Program-made: the position numbers and the translations under genes
Notes under the pieces: model-generated
Told to the model about the DNA's origin: nothing
Database searches by the model: none
Seen by the model: only the letters and a program-made list of their open reading frames with translations
From: Acholeplasmataceae bacterium UBA6150
GTDB lineage: Bacteria; Bacillota_I; Bacilli_A; Acholeplasmatales; UBA5453
Length of the DNA: 64,000 nt
Direction of reading: 5' to 3'
Assembly (NCBI GenBank): GCA_002423145.1
Contig: DIUU01000016.1
Location: 62,001-126,000 of the forward strand
Shown: positions 1 to 8,018 of the stretch, one piece after another
How the letters are laid out: each line of letters starts with the position of its first letter
Numbering within the stretch: position 1 is the stretch's first letter

Positions 1-2478
1 GACTTGTAAAAGAATGCGTGATTTCTTCTTGTTCTTAAAAATATAGGCATGCAAATCGATCATCGCTTTTTTAATGATGTCTGCAGCTGACCCTTGAATA
101 GGTGCGTTCATTGAGGTGCGTTTTCCAAATTCACGAACGGCGTAAATCGGACTTTCAAGTTCACCAATATAGCGTCTACGCTTCATCAATGTAGTAACAT
201 AACCATTTTTAATCGCATTTTCAACGGTGTTTTCCATGTAGGTTTTGATTTCAGGGTAAATGCTTAAGTATTTATCGATGAAGGCTTGAGCTTCTCTAGG
301 TGTCGTATGGATATCTTCAGCGAGGCTCCACGCCCCGATGCCATAGATGATACCGAAGTTGACTGCTTTGGCTTTTCGACGTTCCTCCGAGGTAACCGTT
401 TGTGAACCAAATACTTCTTTGGCAGTTCTCGTATGGATATCTTCATGCTGGTTAAATGCTTCAATCAATCCTTTAACATTGGCCATATCGGCGAGAACCC
501 GCAGTTCAATTTGTGAATAGTCGGCCGATACAAAGTAATGATTGGGTTTGGAAGGGACGAATAATTTTCGAATTTGACGACCTTCTTCGGTTCTGATTGG
601 GATATTTTGTAAGTTGGGTTCAAGAGAAGATAATCGTCCTGTCGCTGTTAACGCTTGGGCGAAAATCGTATGTACTTTACCATCACTAAAAATGCTTTGT
701 TCAATGCCTTCAATGTAAGTTGAATACAACTTGGTCAATTGACGGTATTCTAAAATCATGGGAATGACTGGGTGTTTATCAACCAATGTGTTTAGGACAT
801 CAACATTGGTGGATAAATTTTTGGTCTTGGTTTTTTTCGATGGGTCTAATCCCAAATCGACGAATAAAACCTCTGCCATTTGTTTTGGTGAACCAATATT
901 AAATGTTTTTCCCACCGATGCATAGATGTTGGATTCTAAGGTATCAATTCTGCCTTTTAAAGCACGTTTTTGTTGATTCAATTCGACGCGATCTACAGCG
1001 ATTCCACTATATTCCATGTCACTTAAGACGATGGCTAGTGGCATTTCAATTTCGTTAAATAAGTCTAAAAGGTCTAAATCTTTCAATTTTTCGATGAGCG
1101 GTGCTTGAAGTTGATAAATGGCTTTCGCTTTTTTCGCGATATGGGCCGCGTAAACGCTGAGTTCTGGTAACCCTTTTTTAGCCCCTTTACCATAAATGAG
1201 TTCATCATATTCGATGTCTTCATACTCAAAAGCCATACAAATGACTTTGAAGTCCTCTTTCGCAATCTTTTGATGGATGAGATAGCTCGACAATAAAAGG
1301 TCAAATTTAACCCCTTGTAAGTCATATCCTAGCCACTTTAAAGCGGTTCGAAATGCTTTTTGGTCATAAGTAAGTTTAGGGATGGTCGGATCGGATAAAT
1401 ACAATTGAAAATCAATCGATGCCAAACCGATGTCTTTCGGAATAAAATAATGTTTTACCCCATCGGATAACCCAAACCCTAAGATGTCTGAGGTGTGATA
1501 ATTATAATCTTCTAACTCGATATGAATGGCCATATTTGGTTTCAAAATGGCGGTTAATTCATCATGGGCATCCACGAGGGTGAAATTGAACTTGTCACCT
1601 TTTTGAACTGGCTTATCCAGTCTTTTAATGAATACATGTAAATCCATTTCATTGTAAAAAGCAACCAAACCTTCATAGTTGAATTCTTTTCTTACAATGT
1701 CGTCTAATGCAAAATCCAGTGGGACATTGAGATCTATGGTTGCGAGCATTTTAGATAAAATCGCTTTATCCTCATGTTCACGAATCCGTTCGCCAAGCTT
1801 GCCAGAGATCTCGTCTTTTTTAGCCAAGACGTTTTCTAGGGTTTCATAGGTTTGGAGTAACTTAACAGCGGTTTTTTCACCGACACCTGGAACCCCAGGA
1901 ATGTTATCTGAGGGGTCACCCATGAGGGCTTTCAAATCGATCATTTGGGTATGTTTAATGCCATATTTTTCGAAGAAGGATTGTGGGTTTAAATCATCAA
2001 TTTCGGTAACACCTTTTTTGAGCAAATGAATCGTCACATTGTTGCTGATGAGTTGTAACAAGTCACGATCGGATGAATAAATCGACACTTGAAGCCCCCG
2101 GTTACACGCTTCTTTTGAAAGTGTACCAATGATGTCATCGGCTTCATAGCCTACCAAACTTTTATCGGCGATGTTCAAATGTTTCAAATAGTTGTGAATG
2201 AGTGGGATTTGTTGTGCCATTTCGACAGGCATCGGTGGTCTGCCTGCTTTATAATCATCAAACGCTTCATGGCGTTTGGTTTTTTCCTTGGTATCAAAAG
2301 CAATCAATACATGACTATAAGGCTGTGATAAGATTTTATCAACCATGTTGACAAAGCCAAAAAGGGCATTGGTATATACCCCTTGTTTATTTTTCATTAA
2401 ATCGCCACCAGCATAGGCTGTAGCGTAATACGCTCTAAAAAAGAGGGAGTTGCCATCTATGAGAATGAGTTTTTGCAT
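1..2478 (-). CDS. polA: DNA polymerase I (3' end outside window)
   Basis: Family A DNA polymerase for repair synthesis and Okazaki fragment processing. 826 codons are visible. The N-terminal 5'-nuclease domain begins LILIDGNSLFFRAYYA. The polymerase domain shows motif A (DYSQIELRVLAD, near residue 650) and the O-helix (RRKAKAVNFGIIYG, near residue 700). The frame runs off the left edge at SRILLQV, just before the expected HDE of motif C, so the C-terminus is missing because of the window boundary, not because of decay. The middle 3'-5' exonuclease region lacks the acidic DxE motif and has HIELEDYNY in its place. Proofreading is therefore probably inactive, as in Bacillus Pol I. The start ATG at 2478 follows a clear AAAGGAG ribosome site. 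The gene stands alone after the ffh terminator. Confidence 0.97.
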   Translation of the reverse strand, partial: MQKLILIDGNSLFFRAYYATAYAGGDLMKNKQGVYTNALFGFVNMVDKILSQPYSHVLIAFDTKEKTKRHEAFDDYKAGRPPMPVEMAQQIPLIHNYLKHLNIADKSLVGYEADDIIGTLSKEACNRGLQVSIYSSDRDLLQLISNNVTIHLLKKGVTEIDDLNPQSFFEKYGIKHTQMIDLKALMGDPSDNIPGVPGVGEKTAVKLLQTYETLENVLAKKDEISGKLGERIREHEDKAILSKMLATIDLNVPLDFALDDIVRKEFNYEGLVAFYNEMDLHVFIKRLDKPVQKGDKFNFTLVDAHDELTAILKPNMAIHIELEDYNYHTSDILGFGLSDGVKHYFIPKDIGLASIDFQLYLSDPTIPKLTYDQKAFRTALKWLGYDLQGVKFDLLLSSYLIHQKIAKEDFKVICMAFEYEDIEYDELIYGKGAKKGLPELSVYAAHIAKKAKAIYQLQAPLIEKLKDLDLLDLFNEIEMPLAIVLSDMEYSGIAVDRVELNQQKRALKGRIDTLESNIYASVGKTFNIGSPKQMAEVLFVDLGLDPSKKTKTKNLSTNVDVLNTLVDKHPVIPMILEYRQLTKLYSTYIEGIEQSIFSDGKVHTIFAQALTATGRLSSLEPNLQNIPIRTEEGRQIRKLFVPSKPNHYFVSADYSQIELRVLADMANVKGLIEAFNQHEDIHTRTAKEVFGSQTVTSEERRKAKAVNFGIIYGIGAWSLAEDIHTTPREAQAFIDKYLSIYPEIKTYMENTVENAIKNGYVTTLMKRRRYIGELESPIYAVREFGKRTSMNAPIQGSAADIIKKAMIDLHAYIFKNKKKSRILLQV

Positions 2479-2561
2479 AGTTAAGCTCCTTTATATGTAT
2501 TTTAACATATACGTTTCGAATACTTTTCCACCAGTTTTGTGGGTAATTCGATTTACCTTAG

Positions 2562-2596
2562 AAAAAAAGCCAAATTAGTTAAAATCTAAATTGGCC
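2562..2596 (-). terminator. Rho-independent terminator of ffh
   Basis: Inverted repeat 2569-2578 with 2586-2595 (one mismatch), followed on the minus strand by seven T residues (2562-2568). The stem includes the last codons of ffh, with the stop codon in the loop. It ends the ftsY-ylxM-ffh unit before polA. Confidence 0.85.
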
Positions 2597-3982
2597 TTTA
2601 TTTTTGCCTTTACCTTTTTTCATCTTTTGCGCAGGCATCAACTTAGACGGGTCTTTTTGAGCTGACTTCATGTCTGATTCAGACATCTTGCTCATTTGTT
2701 TAGCCATCTGTTTTTGTTGATCTAGTGCGGTTCTAAGACGATTGACATCCGATACTTGGACCCCTGCACCATTGGCGATACGGGTTCTTCTGCGAGATGA
2801 ATCTTCAATCAGTTTTGGGTTTTTACGTTCAGCTTCGGTCATCGATTGGATGATGACAGACATTTTTTCAAACTGTTTGTCATCGACATTGTTCAATGCT
2901 TCTTTGTATTTCGATACCCCTGGCATGAATCCCATGATTTTTGAAATCGAGCCCATGCGCTTAATCATTTTAAATTGTTTGAGTAAATCATTATAGTTAT
3001 AGTTGCCAGAAAGCATTTTTTCCATCATGCCCATGGCTTCATCTTCATCGATGTTTTGAGTCGCGCTTTCAATCAGGGTTAAGACGTCACCCATACCCAA
3101 AATACGGCTTGCCATACGTTCAGGGTGGAAGACTTCAAAAGCGTCCATTTTTTCGCCGTTGGATGCGAATTTAATCGGAATTTGAGAGATTTCACGAATC
3201 GATAATGCAGCACCCCCACGGGTATCGCCATCGAGTTTCGTAATGATGGCCCCTGTGGTATTTAATTGTTCATGGAAGCTTTGTGAAACCGAGGCAGCGA
3301 CTTGACCTGTCATCGCATCCACAGTTAAAAGAATTTCATCGGGTTTCGCGATTTCTTTAACATCGATCAATTCTTGCATCATCTCTGCGTCGATATTGAG
3401 TCGACCAGCGGTATCGATGATGACGACATTATAGTCGTTTTCTTTGGCGTATTTTAAACCGTTTTTAACGATGGTTTGTGCTTTAATAAGGCCTTCTTGG
3501 TAGACAAATATATCGAGTTGCTTACCTATGGTGACCAACTGATCAATCGCTGCTGGGCGATAAATATCGGCAGCAATAAACATGACTTTCTTTTGCTCTG
3601 TCTTACGGATAAACGCACCCAATTTACCAATCGCTGTGGTTTTACCCGTACCTTGCAGACCGACCGTCATGATGACCGTCATGCCGTTGGCTTTATAACT
3701 GATACCAACCGTTTCATCCCCCATGACCCGTTTGAGTTCATCAAACACAATTTTAACGACTTGTTGTCCAGGGTTTAAACCAGATAGAATTTTTTGACCC
3801 AATGCTTTTTCTTTAACATTGGTTGTAAATTGACGAATGACTTTTAAATTGACGTCCGCTTCTAGTAAAGAAAGGCGGACTTCTCTCATCATTTCATCGA
3901 TATCGGTTTCATTCAATTTTCCTTTGCCGGTAATGCGGCGCATCGCCATCTGCAGACGGCTACTTAAACTATCAAATGCCAT
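2579..3982 (-). CDS. ffh: Signal recognition particle protein Ffh
   Basis: GTPase subunit of the signal recognition particle, which binds signal sequences on ribosomes together with 4.5S RNA and delivers them to FtsY. 467 residues, a normal length. It has an N-terminal helical N domain, a G domain with P-loop GLQGTGKTT (about residue 107), DTAGRL and TKLDGD motifs, and a methionine-rich C-terminal M domain (MMEKMLSGNYNYNDL to MPAQKMKKGK). The start ATG overlaps the stop of ylxM by one base (TAATG), so translation is probably coupled. Last gene of the ftsY-ylxM-ffh unit. Confidence 0.98.
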   Translation of the reverse strand: MAFDSLSSRLQMAMRRITGKGKLNETDIDEMMREVRLSLLEADVNLKVIRQFTTNVKEKALGQKILSGLNPGQQVVKIVFDELKRVMGDETVGISYKANGMTVIMTVGLQGTGKTTAIGKLGAFIRKTEQKKVMFIAADIYRPAAIDQLVTIGKQLDIFVYQEGLIKAQTIVKNGLKYAKENDYNVVIIDTAGRLNIDAEMMQELIDVKEIAKPDEILLTVDAMTGQVAASVSQSFHEQLNTTGAIITKLDGDTRGGAALSIREISQIPIKFASNGEKMDAFEVFHPERMASRILGMGDVLTLIESATQNIDEDEAMGMMEKMLSGNYNYNDLLKQFKMIKRMGSISKIMGFMPGVSKYKEALNNVDDKQFEKMSVIIQSMTEAERKNPKLIEDSSRRRTRIANGAGVQVSDVNRLRTALDQQKQMAKQMSKMSESDMKSAQKDPSKLMPAQKMKKGKGKNKGQFRF

Positions 3983-4299
3983 TATACGTCTTCCATTTCT
4001 ACGAGTTTTTCAAGGTATTGTACATCCCGTGTTTCATCGAATAATTTGAGTAGATTTTTTCTTTCATTGGTTCTTACTAACAATCTTAGCTTTAATTCAT
4101 AATTCTCTAGGTGTTCAATCGCTGTGTTGAGTTGATCAAATACCGCATTTCTGGATACCTTGAATTCTGCAGCAATTTCTGCCAAAGAATAATCACTTTG
4201 ATAATAAGCTTTAAAATAGGTTTGTTGTTTTTCTGTCAACAATACCCCATAAAGTTCAAATAGTTGATTTAAACGTTCTGTTTTCTCTAGTTGGTCCAT
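3982..4299 (-). CDS. ylxM: YlxM, SRP-associated helix-turn-helix protein
   Basis: 105-residue DNA-binding-like protein of the YlxM/UPF0122 family. In Gram-positive bacteria it is usually encoded beside ffh and ftsY and has been linked to the SRP GTPase cycle. The sigma-70 region-4-like helix-turn-helix is visible at about residues 12-60 (LTEKQQTYFKAYYQSDYSLA, then IAAEFKVSRNAVFDQL). The start MDQLEK at 4299 is chosen because GGAG lies just upstream inside the ftsY end; a longer frame to 4380 runs far into ftsY and its extra residues do not fit the family. ftsY ends 2 bases upstream and ffh overlaps downstream. Confidence 0.93.
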   Translation of the reverse strand: MDQLEKTERLNQLFELYGVLLTEKQQTYFKAYYQSDYSLAEIAAEFKVSRNAVFDQLNTAIEHLENYELKLRLLVRTNERKNLLKLFDETRDVQYLEKLVEMEDV

Positions 4300-4300
4300 G

Positions 4301-5266
4301 TCATTCTCCAAAGAAATCTGAAAATAATCCGTAGATGTATTCTTCAATATCAAACAACACCAAATCATCGATTTTTTCACCTAAACCAATGTACTTGATG
4401 GGGAGTTTATATAAGTGTCTGATGGCCAAAACAATCCCGCCTTTGGCAGACCCATCCATTTTGGTTAAAATGATGCCGGTTACTTGAGTGACTTCTTTAA
4501 ATATCTCTGCTTGTTTTAACCCGTTTTGACCTGTGGTTGCGTCAACGACTAAGAGCGTTTCGCGTAAGCTTTGAGGCAATTCTTTTTCAATGACCCGACG
4601 CATCTTTTCGAGCTCGTTCATCAAATTCACTTTATTTTGAAGGCGGCCTGCGGTATCACACAAGACCACATCGTATTTTTCTTTTTTGGCTTTTTGTAAG
4701 GCATCATAGATAACTGAAGATGGATCAGACCCTGGTTCTTTACCAAAGAAATCCACTTTAGCACGTTCTGCCCAAACCCGCAGTTGCTCAATCGCACCTG
4801 CTCTAAAGGTATCCCCAGCGACCACCAATACCTTCTTCTTATCCAGTCTCAATTGATGGGCTAACTTACCAATGGAGGTTGTCTTACCTACGCCATTTAC
4901 ACCCACAATTAAGTAGACATTAATCGCGTCTTCTACATAATCTAAATCGGCGATAACGACCTCGTCTTGAAGATAAATTTTGAACATCTCATCGACGATC
5001 ATTTCTTCAATTTCTTTGGGGTCAGTGATATTTTTAAGTTTCATTTGTTTTCTTAATGTATCAATAAAATACAAAACCGTATCGACCCCTAAATCGGCTT
5101 GGATAAAGATGTCTTCTAATTCTAAAAAGAAATCATCGCCTAAGGATTGGTTTTGTTCAATTAAACGCTTAAGGTTACCCAATACTTCTTTTGATTTGTG
5201 TAACCCCATGGCATATTTTTCATTTTTCTTATTATTTTTTTTGAATAGATTTTTAAAAAAGCCCAT
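4301..5266 (-). CDS. ftsY: SRP receptor FtsY
   Basis: Membrane-associated GTPase that docks the signal recognition particle at the Sec translocon. 321 residues. It lacks the long acidic A domain of the E. coli protein and starts with a short basic amphipathic stretch (MGFFKNLFKKNNKK), the likely membrane-targeting helix. The G domain shows GVNGVGKTTSIGKLA (about residue 120), the GDTFRAGA loop, DTAGRLQ and TKMDGSAKGG. The start follows GGGAG. First gene of the SRP unit, with its own extended -10 promoter just upstream. Confidence 0.97.
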   Translation of the reverse strand: MGFFKNLFKKNNKKNEKYAMGLHKSKEVLGNLKRLIEQNQSLGDDFFLELEDIFIQADLGVDTVLYFIDTLRKQMKLKNITDPKEIEEMIVDEMFKIYLQDEVVIADLDYVEDAINVYLIVGVNGVGKTTSIGKLAHQLRLDKKKVLVVAGDTFRAGAIEQLRVWAERAKVDFFGKEPGSDPSSVIYDALQKAKKEKYDVVLCDTAGRLQNKVNLMNELEKMRRVIEKELPQSLRETLLVVDATTGQNGLKQAEIFKEVTQVTGIILTKMDGSAKGGIVLAIRHLYKLPIKYIGLGEKIDDLVLFDIEEYIYGLFSDFFGE

Positions 5267-5286
5267 AGGTTCAACTCCCAGATGTT

Positions 5287-5295
5287 ATTATAACA
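5287..5295 (-). promoter_or_regulatory. Extended -10 promoter of ftsY
   Basis: On the minus strand the sequence reads TGT-TATAAT, a consensus -10 with a TGn extension, 21 bases upstream of the ftsY ATG. No good -35 is visible, which is common with extended -10 promoters. Confidence 0.6.
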
Positions 5296-5326
5296 TATAA
5301 CCCAAAAAAACCGTATGTATAAGGTG

Positions 5327-5353
5327 AAAAAAATGGCTTTTTTAAGAGCCATT
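5327..5353 (-). terminator. Terminator of tpx
   Basis: Stem AATGGCT (5332-5338) with AGCCATT (5347-5353), followed on the minus strand by T7. It overlaps the tpx stop codon and separates tpx from ftsY. Confidence 0.85.
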
Positions 5354-5852
5354 ATACCGCTTGATATTGATCCAAAAATTGAAACAATGCCTCATAGTTT
5401 GGATGATTTGACATTTCATCGAGGTATTCTACATAAACCACTTGGCGCTTCGAATTTAAAACAAATACGGAACGGGCTAAGAGTCTTAGTTCTTCAATAT
5501 GAACCCCATATTTCCAAGCAAAATCCAATTGTTGATAATCCGATAACGTGATGATGTTATTCAAACCTTCAGCACCGCACCAGCGTCTTTGAGCGAAGGG
5601 TAAATCATTAGATAAGGTCAACACGGTTAAATTCGGATAGGTGGATAATCTTTGATTAATCGTTCTGGTCTGTAAAGAACACACCCCAGTATCGAGTGAT
5701 GGTACGACATTTAAAACGAGGGTCTTTGATTTAAAATCCGATAAGTGAGCCGCTTCTAGTTTATTATCAACGACATTAAATTCAGGTGCATAATCGCCCA
5801 CTTTTAAGGGTTGTCCCAATACAGTAATGGATTTTTGTTTGAATGTTTTCAT
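5352..5852 (-). CDS. tpx: Thiol peroxidase Tpx
   Basis: Atypical 2-Cys peroxiredoxin that reduces hydroperoxides using thioredoxin. 166 residues, a full-length Tpx. The peroxidatic cysteine lies in PSLDTGVCSLQTR (about residue 58) and the resolving cysteine in RRWCGAEG (about residue 92), the standard Tpx spacing. The start ATG follows AGGAGG and a consensus-like promoter. Monocistronic: its own promoter lies upstream and its own terminator overlaps the stop. It is probably cytoplasmic, since no signal peptide is visible. Confidence 0.96.
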   Translation of the reverse strand: MKTFKQKSITVLGQPLKVGDYAPEFNVVDNKLEAAHLSDFKSKTLVLNVVPSLDTGVCSLQTRTINQRLSTYPNLTVLTLSNDLPFAQRRWCGAEGLNNIITLSDYQQLDFAWKYGVHIEELRLLARSVFVLNSKRQVVYVEYLDEMSNHPNYEALFQFLDQYQAV

Positions 5853-5881
5853 CTGAATGCCTCCTATGACTTCATACCTTC

Positions 5882-5910
5882 ATTATAGTCTTTTTATTCA
5901 AGTGAATCAA
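5882..5910 (-). promoter_or_regulatory. Promoter of tpx
   Basis: Minus strand TTGATT (5905-5910), 17-base spacer, TATAAT (5882-5887), 30 bases upstream of the tpx ATG. A housekeeping sigma-A type promoter. Confidence 0.8.
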
Positions 5911-5927
5911 ATGAATAACCCAATTAT

Positions 5928-5953
5928 AAAACCCCCTCAAATAAATGAGGGGG
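5928..5953 (-). terminator. Terminator downstream of topA
   Basis: Perfect 8-bp stem CCCCCTCA (5932-5939) with TGAGGGGG (5946-5953), six-base loop, followed on the minus strand by TTTTAT. It lies about 100 bases after the topA stop, so topA mRNA would have an unusually long and GC-rich 3' end (see findings). Confidence 0.85.
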
Positions 5954-6052
5954 GTAAGGGGATCGGCGTGTCGGGGTACACACCAAATAGCATTTGCTAT
6001 CTAAATTCATAATACCATCTATATATTTCCTTGTAAAGATGTCCCACTTAAA

Positions 6053-7840
6053 TTAGGAAAGATTTTCGGTATGCTTACAACGGGGAAAGTTAGAACATCC
6101 AATAAACTCACCTTTTCGCCATTTACGAATGACCAAAGGGGCGTTACATAATGGACAGAGTCTGCCAACTTGGGTTGGCAATCGTTTTTCCATGTGTTCA
6201 TCGGCATGTTTTACCAACGCAATAAACTTATGATAAAACCCATCTAGGATGTCTGCACTCTCGTGTTCACCATTGGAAATATCGTCCAATACAGTTTCCA
6301 TTTTTTTGGTATAGTTCGTGTTGATGATGTTTGAGAAAAACTTGTCAAGTTCATCGATTGTTAATTTGCCTTGTTCGGTAGGTACCAATGCTTTTTGTTT
6401 CTTCTCAACATATTTACGGGTAATGAGTGTTCTCGTGGTTTCTGCATAAGTCGAAGGTCGACCAATCCCGAATTCTTCCATATCCTTAATCAGACTGGCT
6501 TCAGAATAACGTGATTTGGGTTTGGTTTGATTTTCTTCATGGGTAATTTCTTTCGCTTCGAGAAATTTACCCACTTCCAATTCTAGGATCGTTGATAGTT
6601 TCTCTTTATAGTCTGGATTACCTTTATGAAAACCGAAGAATATCAGTTTAGAACCACCATATTCAAATACTTCTTGTTGATTCTCAACTTCGATTGACTG
6701 TTCTTCATAGAGCGCATCTGCCATTAAACTCATGATGGCACGACGGTAAATGAGTTCATAAATTTTAAATTGATCTTCACTCAAAACACCCTTCAAGGAT
6801 TCCGGGGTTCGATCGAGTAAGGTTGGACGGATGGCTTCATGGGCATCCTGAATATTGGTATTGGATTTGGTTTTAATTTTGCCCAGATACTCATGACCAT
6901 ATTGTTTTTCAATCATGGCTTGAGCATCCTTAATAAAATCATCATTCAATCGAACGGAATCGGTTCTCATATACGTGATTAAACCAATTTCTTCACCCTC
7001 AAGTTCAATCCCTTGATAAAGTTCTTGGGCTACACCCATGGCTTTGGATGGTGAATAGTTTAATTTAGAGGAGGCATCCTGTTGAAATGTCGAGGTTGTA
7101 TATGGCGGTTGTGCAGCACGACTGCGTTTCCGATGGTTGACCTTTGTTACTATAAATGGTCCTTGTAATTTATCCATAATCGCATTCAATTCTGCTTCTG
7201 TTTTCAATGATTTATCTTTATTTTTGGTATACTCGGCTTCAAATTTCGAGAATTTCGCTTTGATGGTAAAGTAAGTTTCTGGGATGAACGCTTCGATTTC
7301 TTTTTCTAAATCCACAATCATTTTAAGGGCGACACTTTGAACACGACCTGCAGATTCTGATTTAATCTTTTTTTGTAATAAAGGGGAGAGTTTGAAACCA
7401 ATGATGCGGTCTAAAATTCGTCTGGTTTCTTGAGACTTCACCAAGTTCATATCAATTTGTCTTGGATTTTCAATCGCCTTGATGATGGCTGGTTTGGTCA
7501 CTTCATTAAACGTGATTCGATTTTGATCACTCAAATTTAAATTCAATACATCAGCAATGTGCCACGCAATCGCTTCACCTTCACGGTCCGGGTCGGTTGC
7601 GATTAAGACTTTATTATTCTTAGTCACTTTGATGAGGTCTTTTACAATTTGTTCGTGCTTCTTATCTACTTTATAGGTAGCTTTAAATTCATTTTCTACG
7701 TCTACACCCAATCCGCCTGGCCCATTTTTAGCCAGTTCGCGAATGTGTCCGACTGAAGCTTCAACCACATAGTCTTTACCTAAATAGTGTTGAATTGTCT
7801 TCGATTTGGCTGGAGATTCGACAATGATAACTGTTTTCAT
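6053..7840 (-). CDS. topA: DNA topoisomerase I
   Basis: Type IA topoisomerase that relaxes negative supercoils through a transient 5'-phosphotyrosine link. 595 residues from MKTVIIVESPAKSKT. The Toprim domain has the TDPDREGEAIAWH acidic motif. The catalytic Tyr is in GLITYMRTDSV (about residue 290). Only one four-cysteine zinc finger remains at the C-terminus (LCPLCN to GCSNFPRC); Bacillus TopA has several, so this is a reduced version. The ATG at 7840 is preferred over an in-frame GTG at 7858 because the strong promoter places transcription start at about 7860, too close for the GTG to be used. Confidence 0.96.
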   Translation of the reverse strand: MKTVIIVESPAKSKTIQHYLGKDYVVEASVGHIRELAKNGPGGLGVDVENEFKATYKVDKKHEQIVKDLIKVTKNNKVLIATDPDREGEAIAWHIADVLNLNLSDQNRITFNEVTKPAIIKAIENPRQIDMNLVKSQETRRILDRIIGFKLSPLLQKKIKSESAGRVQSVALKMIVDLEKEIEAFIPETYFTIKAKFSKFEAEYTKNKDKSLKTEAELNAIMDKLQGPFIVTKVNHRKRSRAAQPPYTTSTFQQDASSKLNYSPSKAMGVAQELYQGIELEGEEIGLITYMRTDSVRLNDDFIKDAQAMIEKQYGHEYLGKIKTKSNTNIQDAHEAIRPTLLDRTPESLKGVLSEDQFKIYELIYRRAIMSLMADALYEEQSIEVENQQEVFEYGGSKLIFFGFHKGNPDYKEKLSTILELEVGKFLEAKEITHEENQTKPKSRYSEASLIKDMEEFGIGRPSTYAETTRTLITRKYVEKKQKALVPTEQGKLTIDELDKFFSNIINTNYTKKMETVLDDISNGEHESADILDGFYHKFIALVKHADEHMEKRLPTQVGRLCPLCNAPLVIRKWRKGEFIGCSNFPRCKHTENLS

Positions 7841-7866
7841 ATTTTCCACTTCTTTCACATCCTATA

Positions 7867-7895
7867 ATTATATATATGGTGTTCATGGCTGTCAA
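7867..7895 (-). promoter_or_regulatory. Consensus promoter of topA
   Basis: Minus strand TTGACA (7890-7895), 17-base spacer, TATAAT (7867-7872): both hexamers match consensus perfectly at the ideal spacing. The spacer is AT-rich (ATATATA next to the -10), which may make it supercoiling-sensitive; that last point is inference. Confidence 0.92.
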
Positions 7896-7988
7896 GAAGA
7901 AAACAACACCCCTTTTTCAATATATATTATTTAAAAATATATATGATTTTTCACACGGTTGAATCCCGCTTTTAATCCATTCATATTT

Positions 7989-8018
7989 TTAAAAAAAAGC
8001 AATCCATGGGTGGATTAC
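7989..8018 (-). terminator. Terminator of the glycosyltransferase operon
   Basis: Stem 7999-8006 with 8011-8018 (GTAATCCA/TGGATTGC on the minus strand), four-base loop, followed by a run of T (7989-7998). It overlaps the stop codon of the upstream coding sequence. Confidence 0.85.

Noticed and set aside
5954..6052. Frameshifted extra zinc fingers after the topA stop
   Set aside because: No Cys-x2-Cys pairs appear in any frame of the downstream sequence.
7841..7858. Earlier GTG start for topA
   Set aside because: It would coincide with the transcription start of the consensus promoter and add residues not seen in the family.
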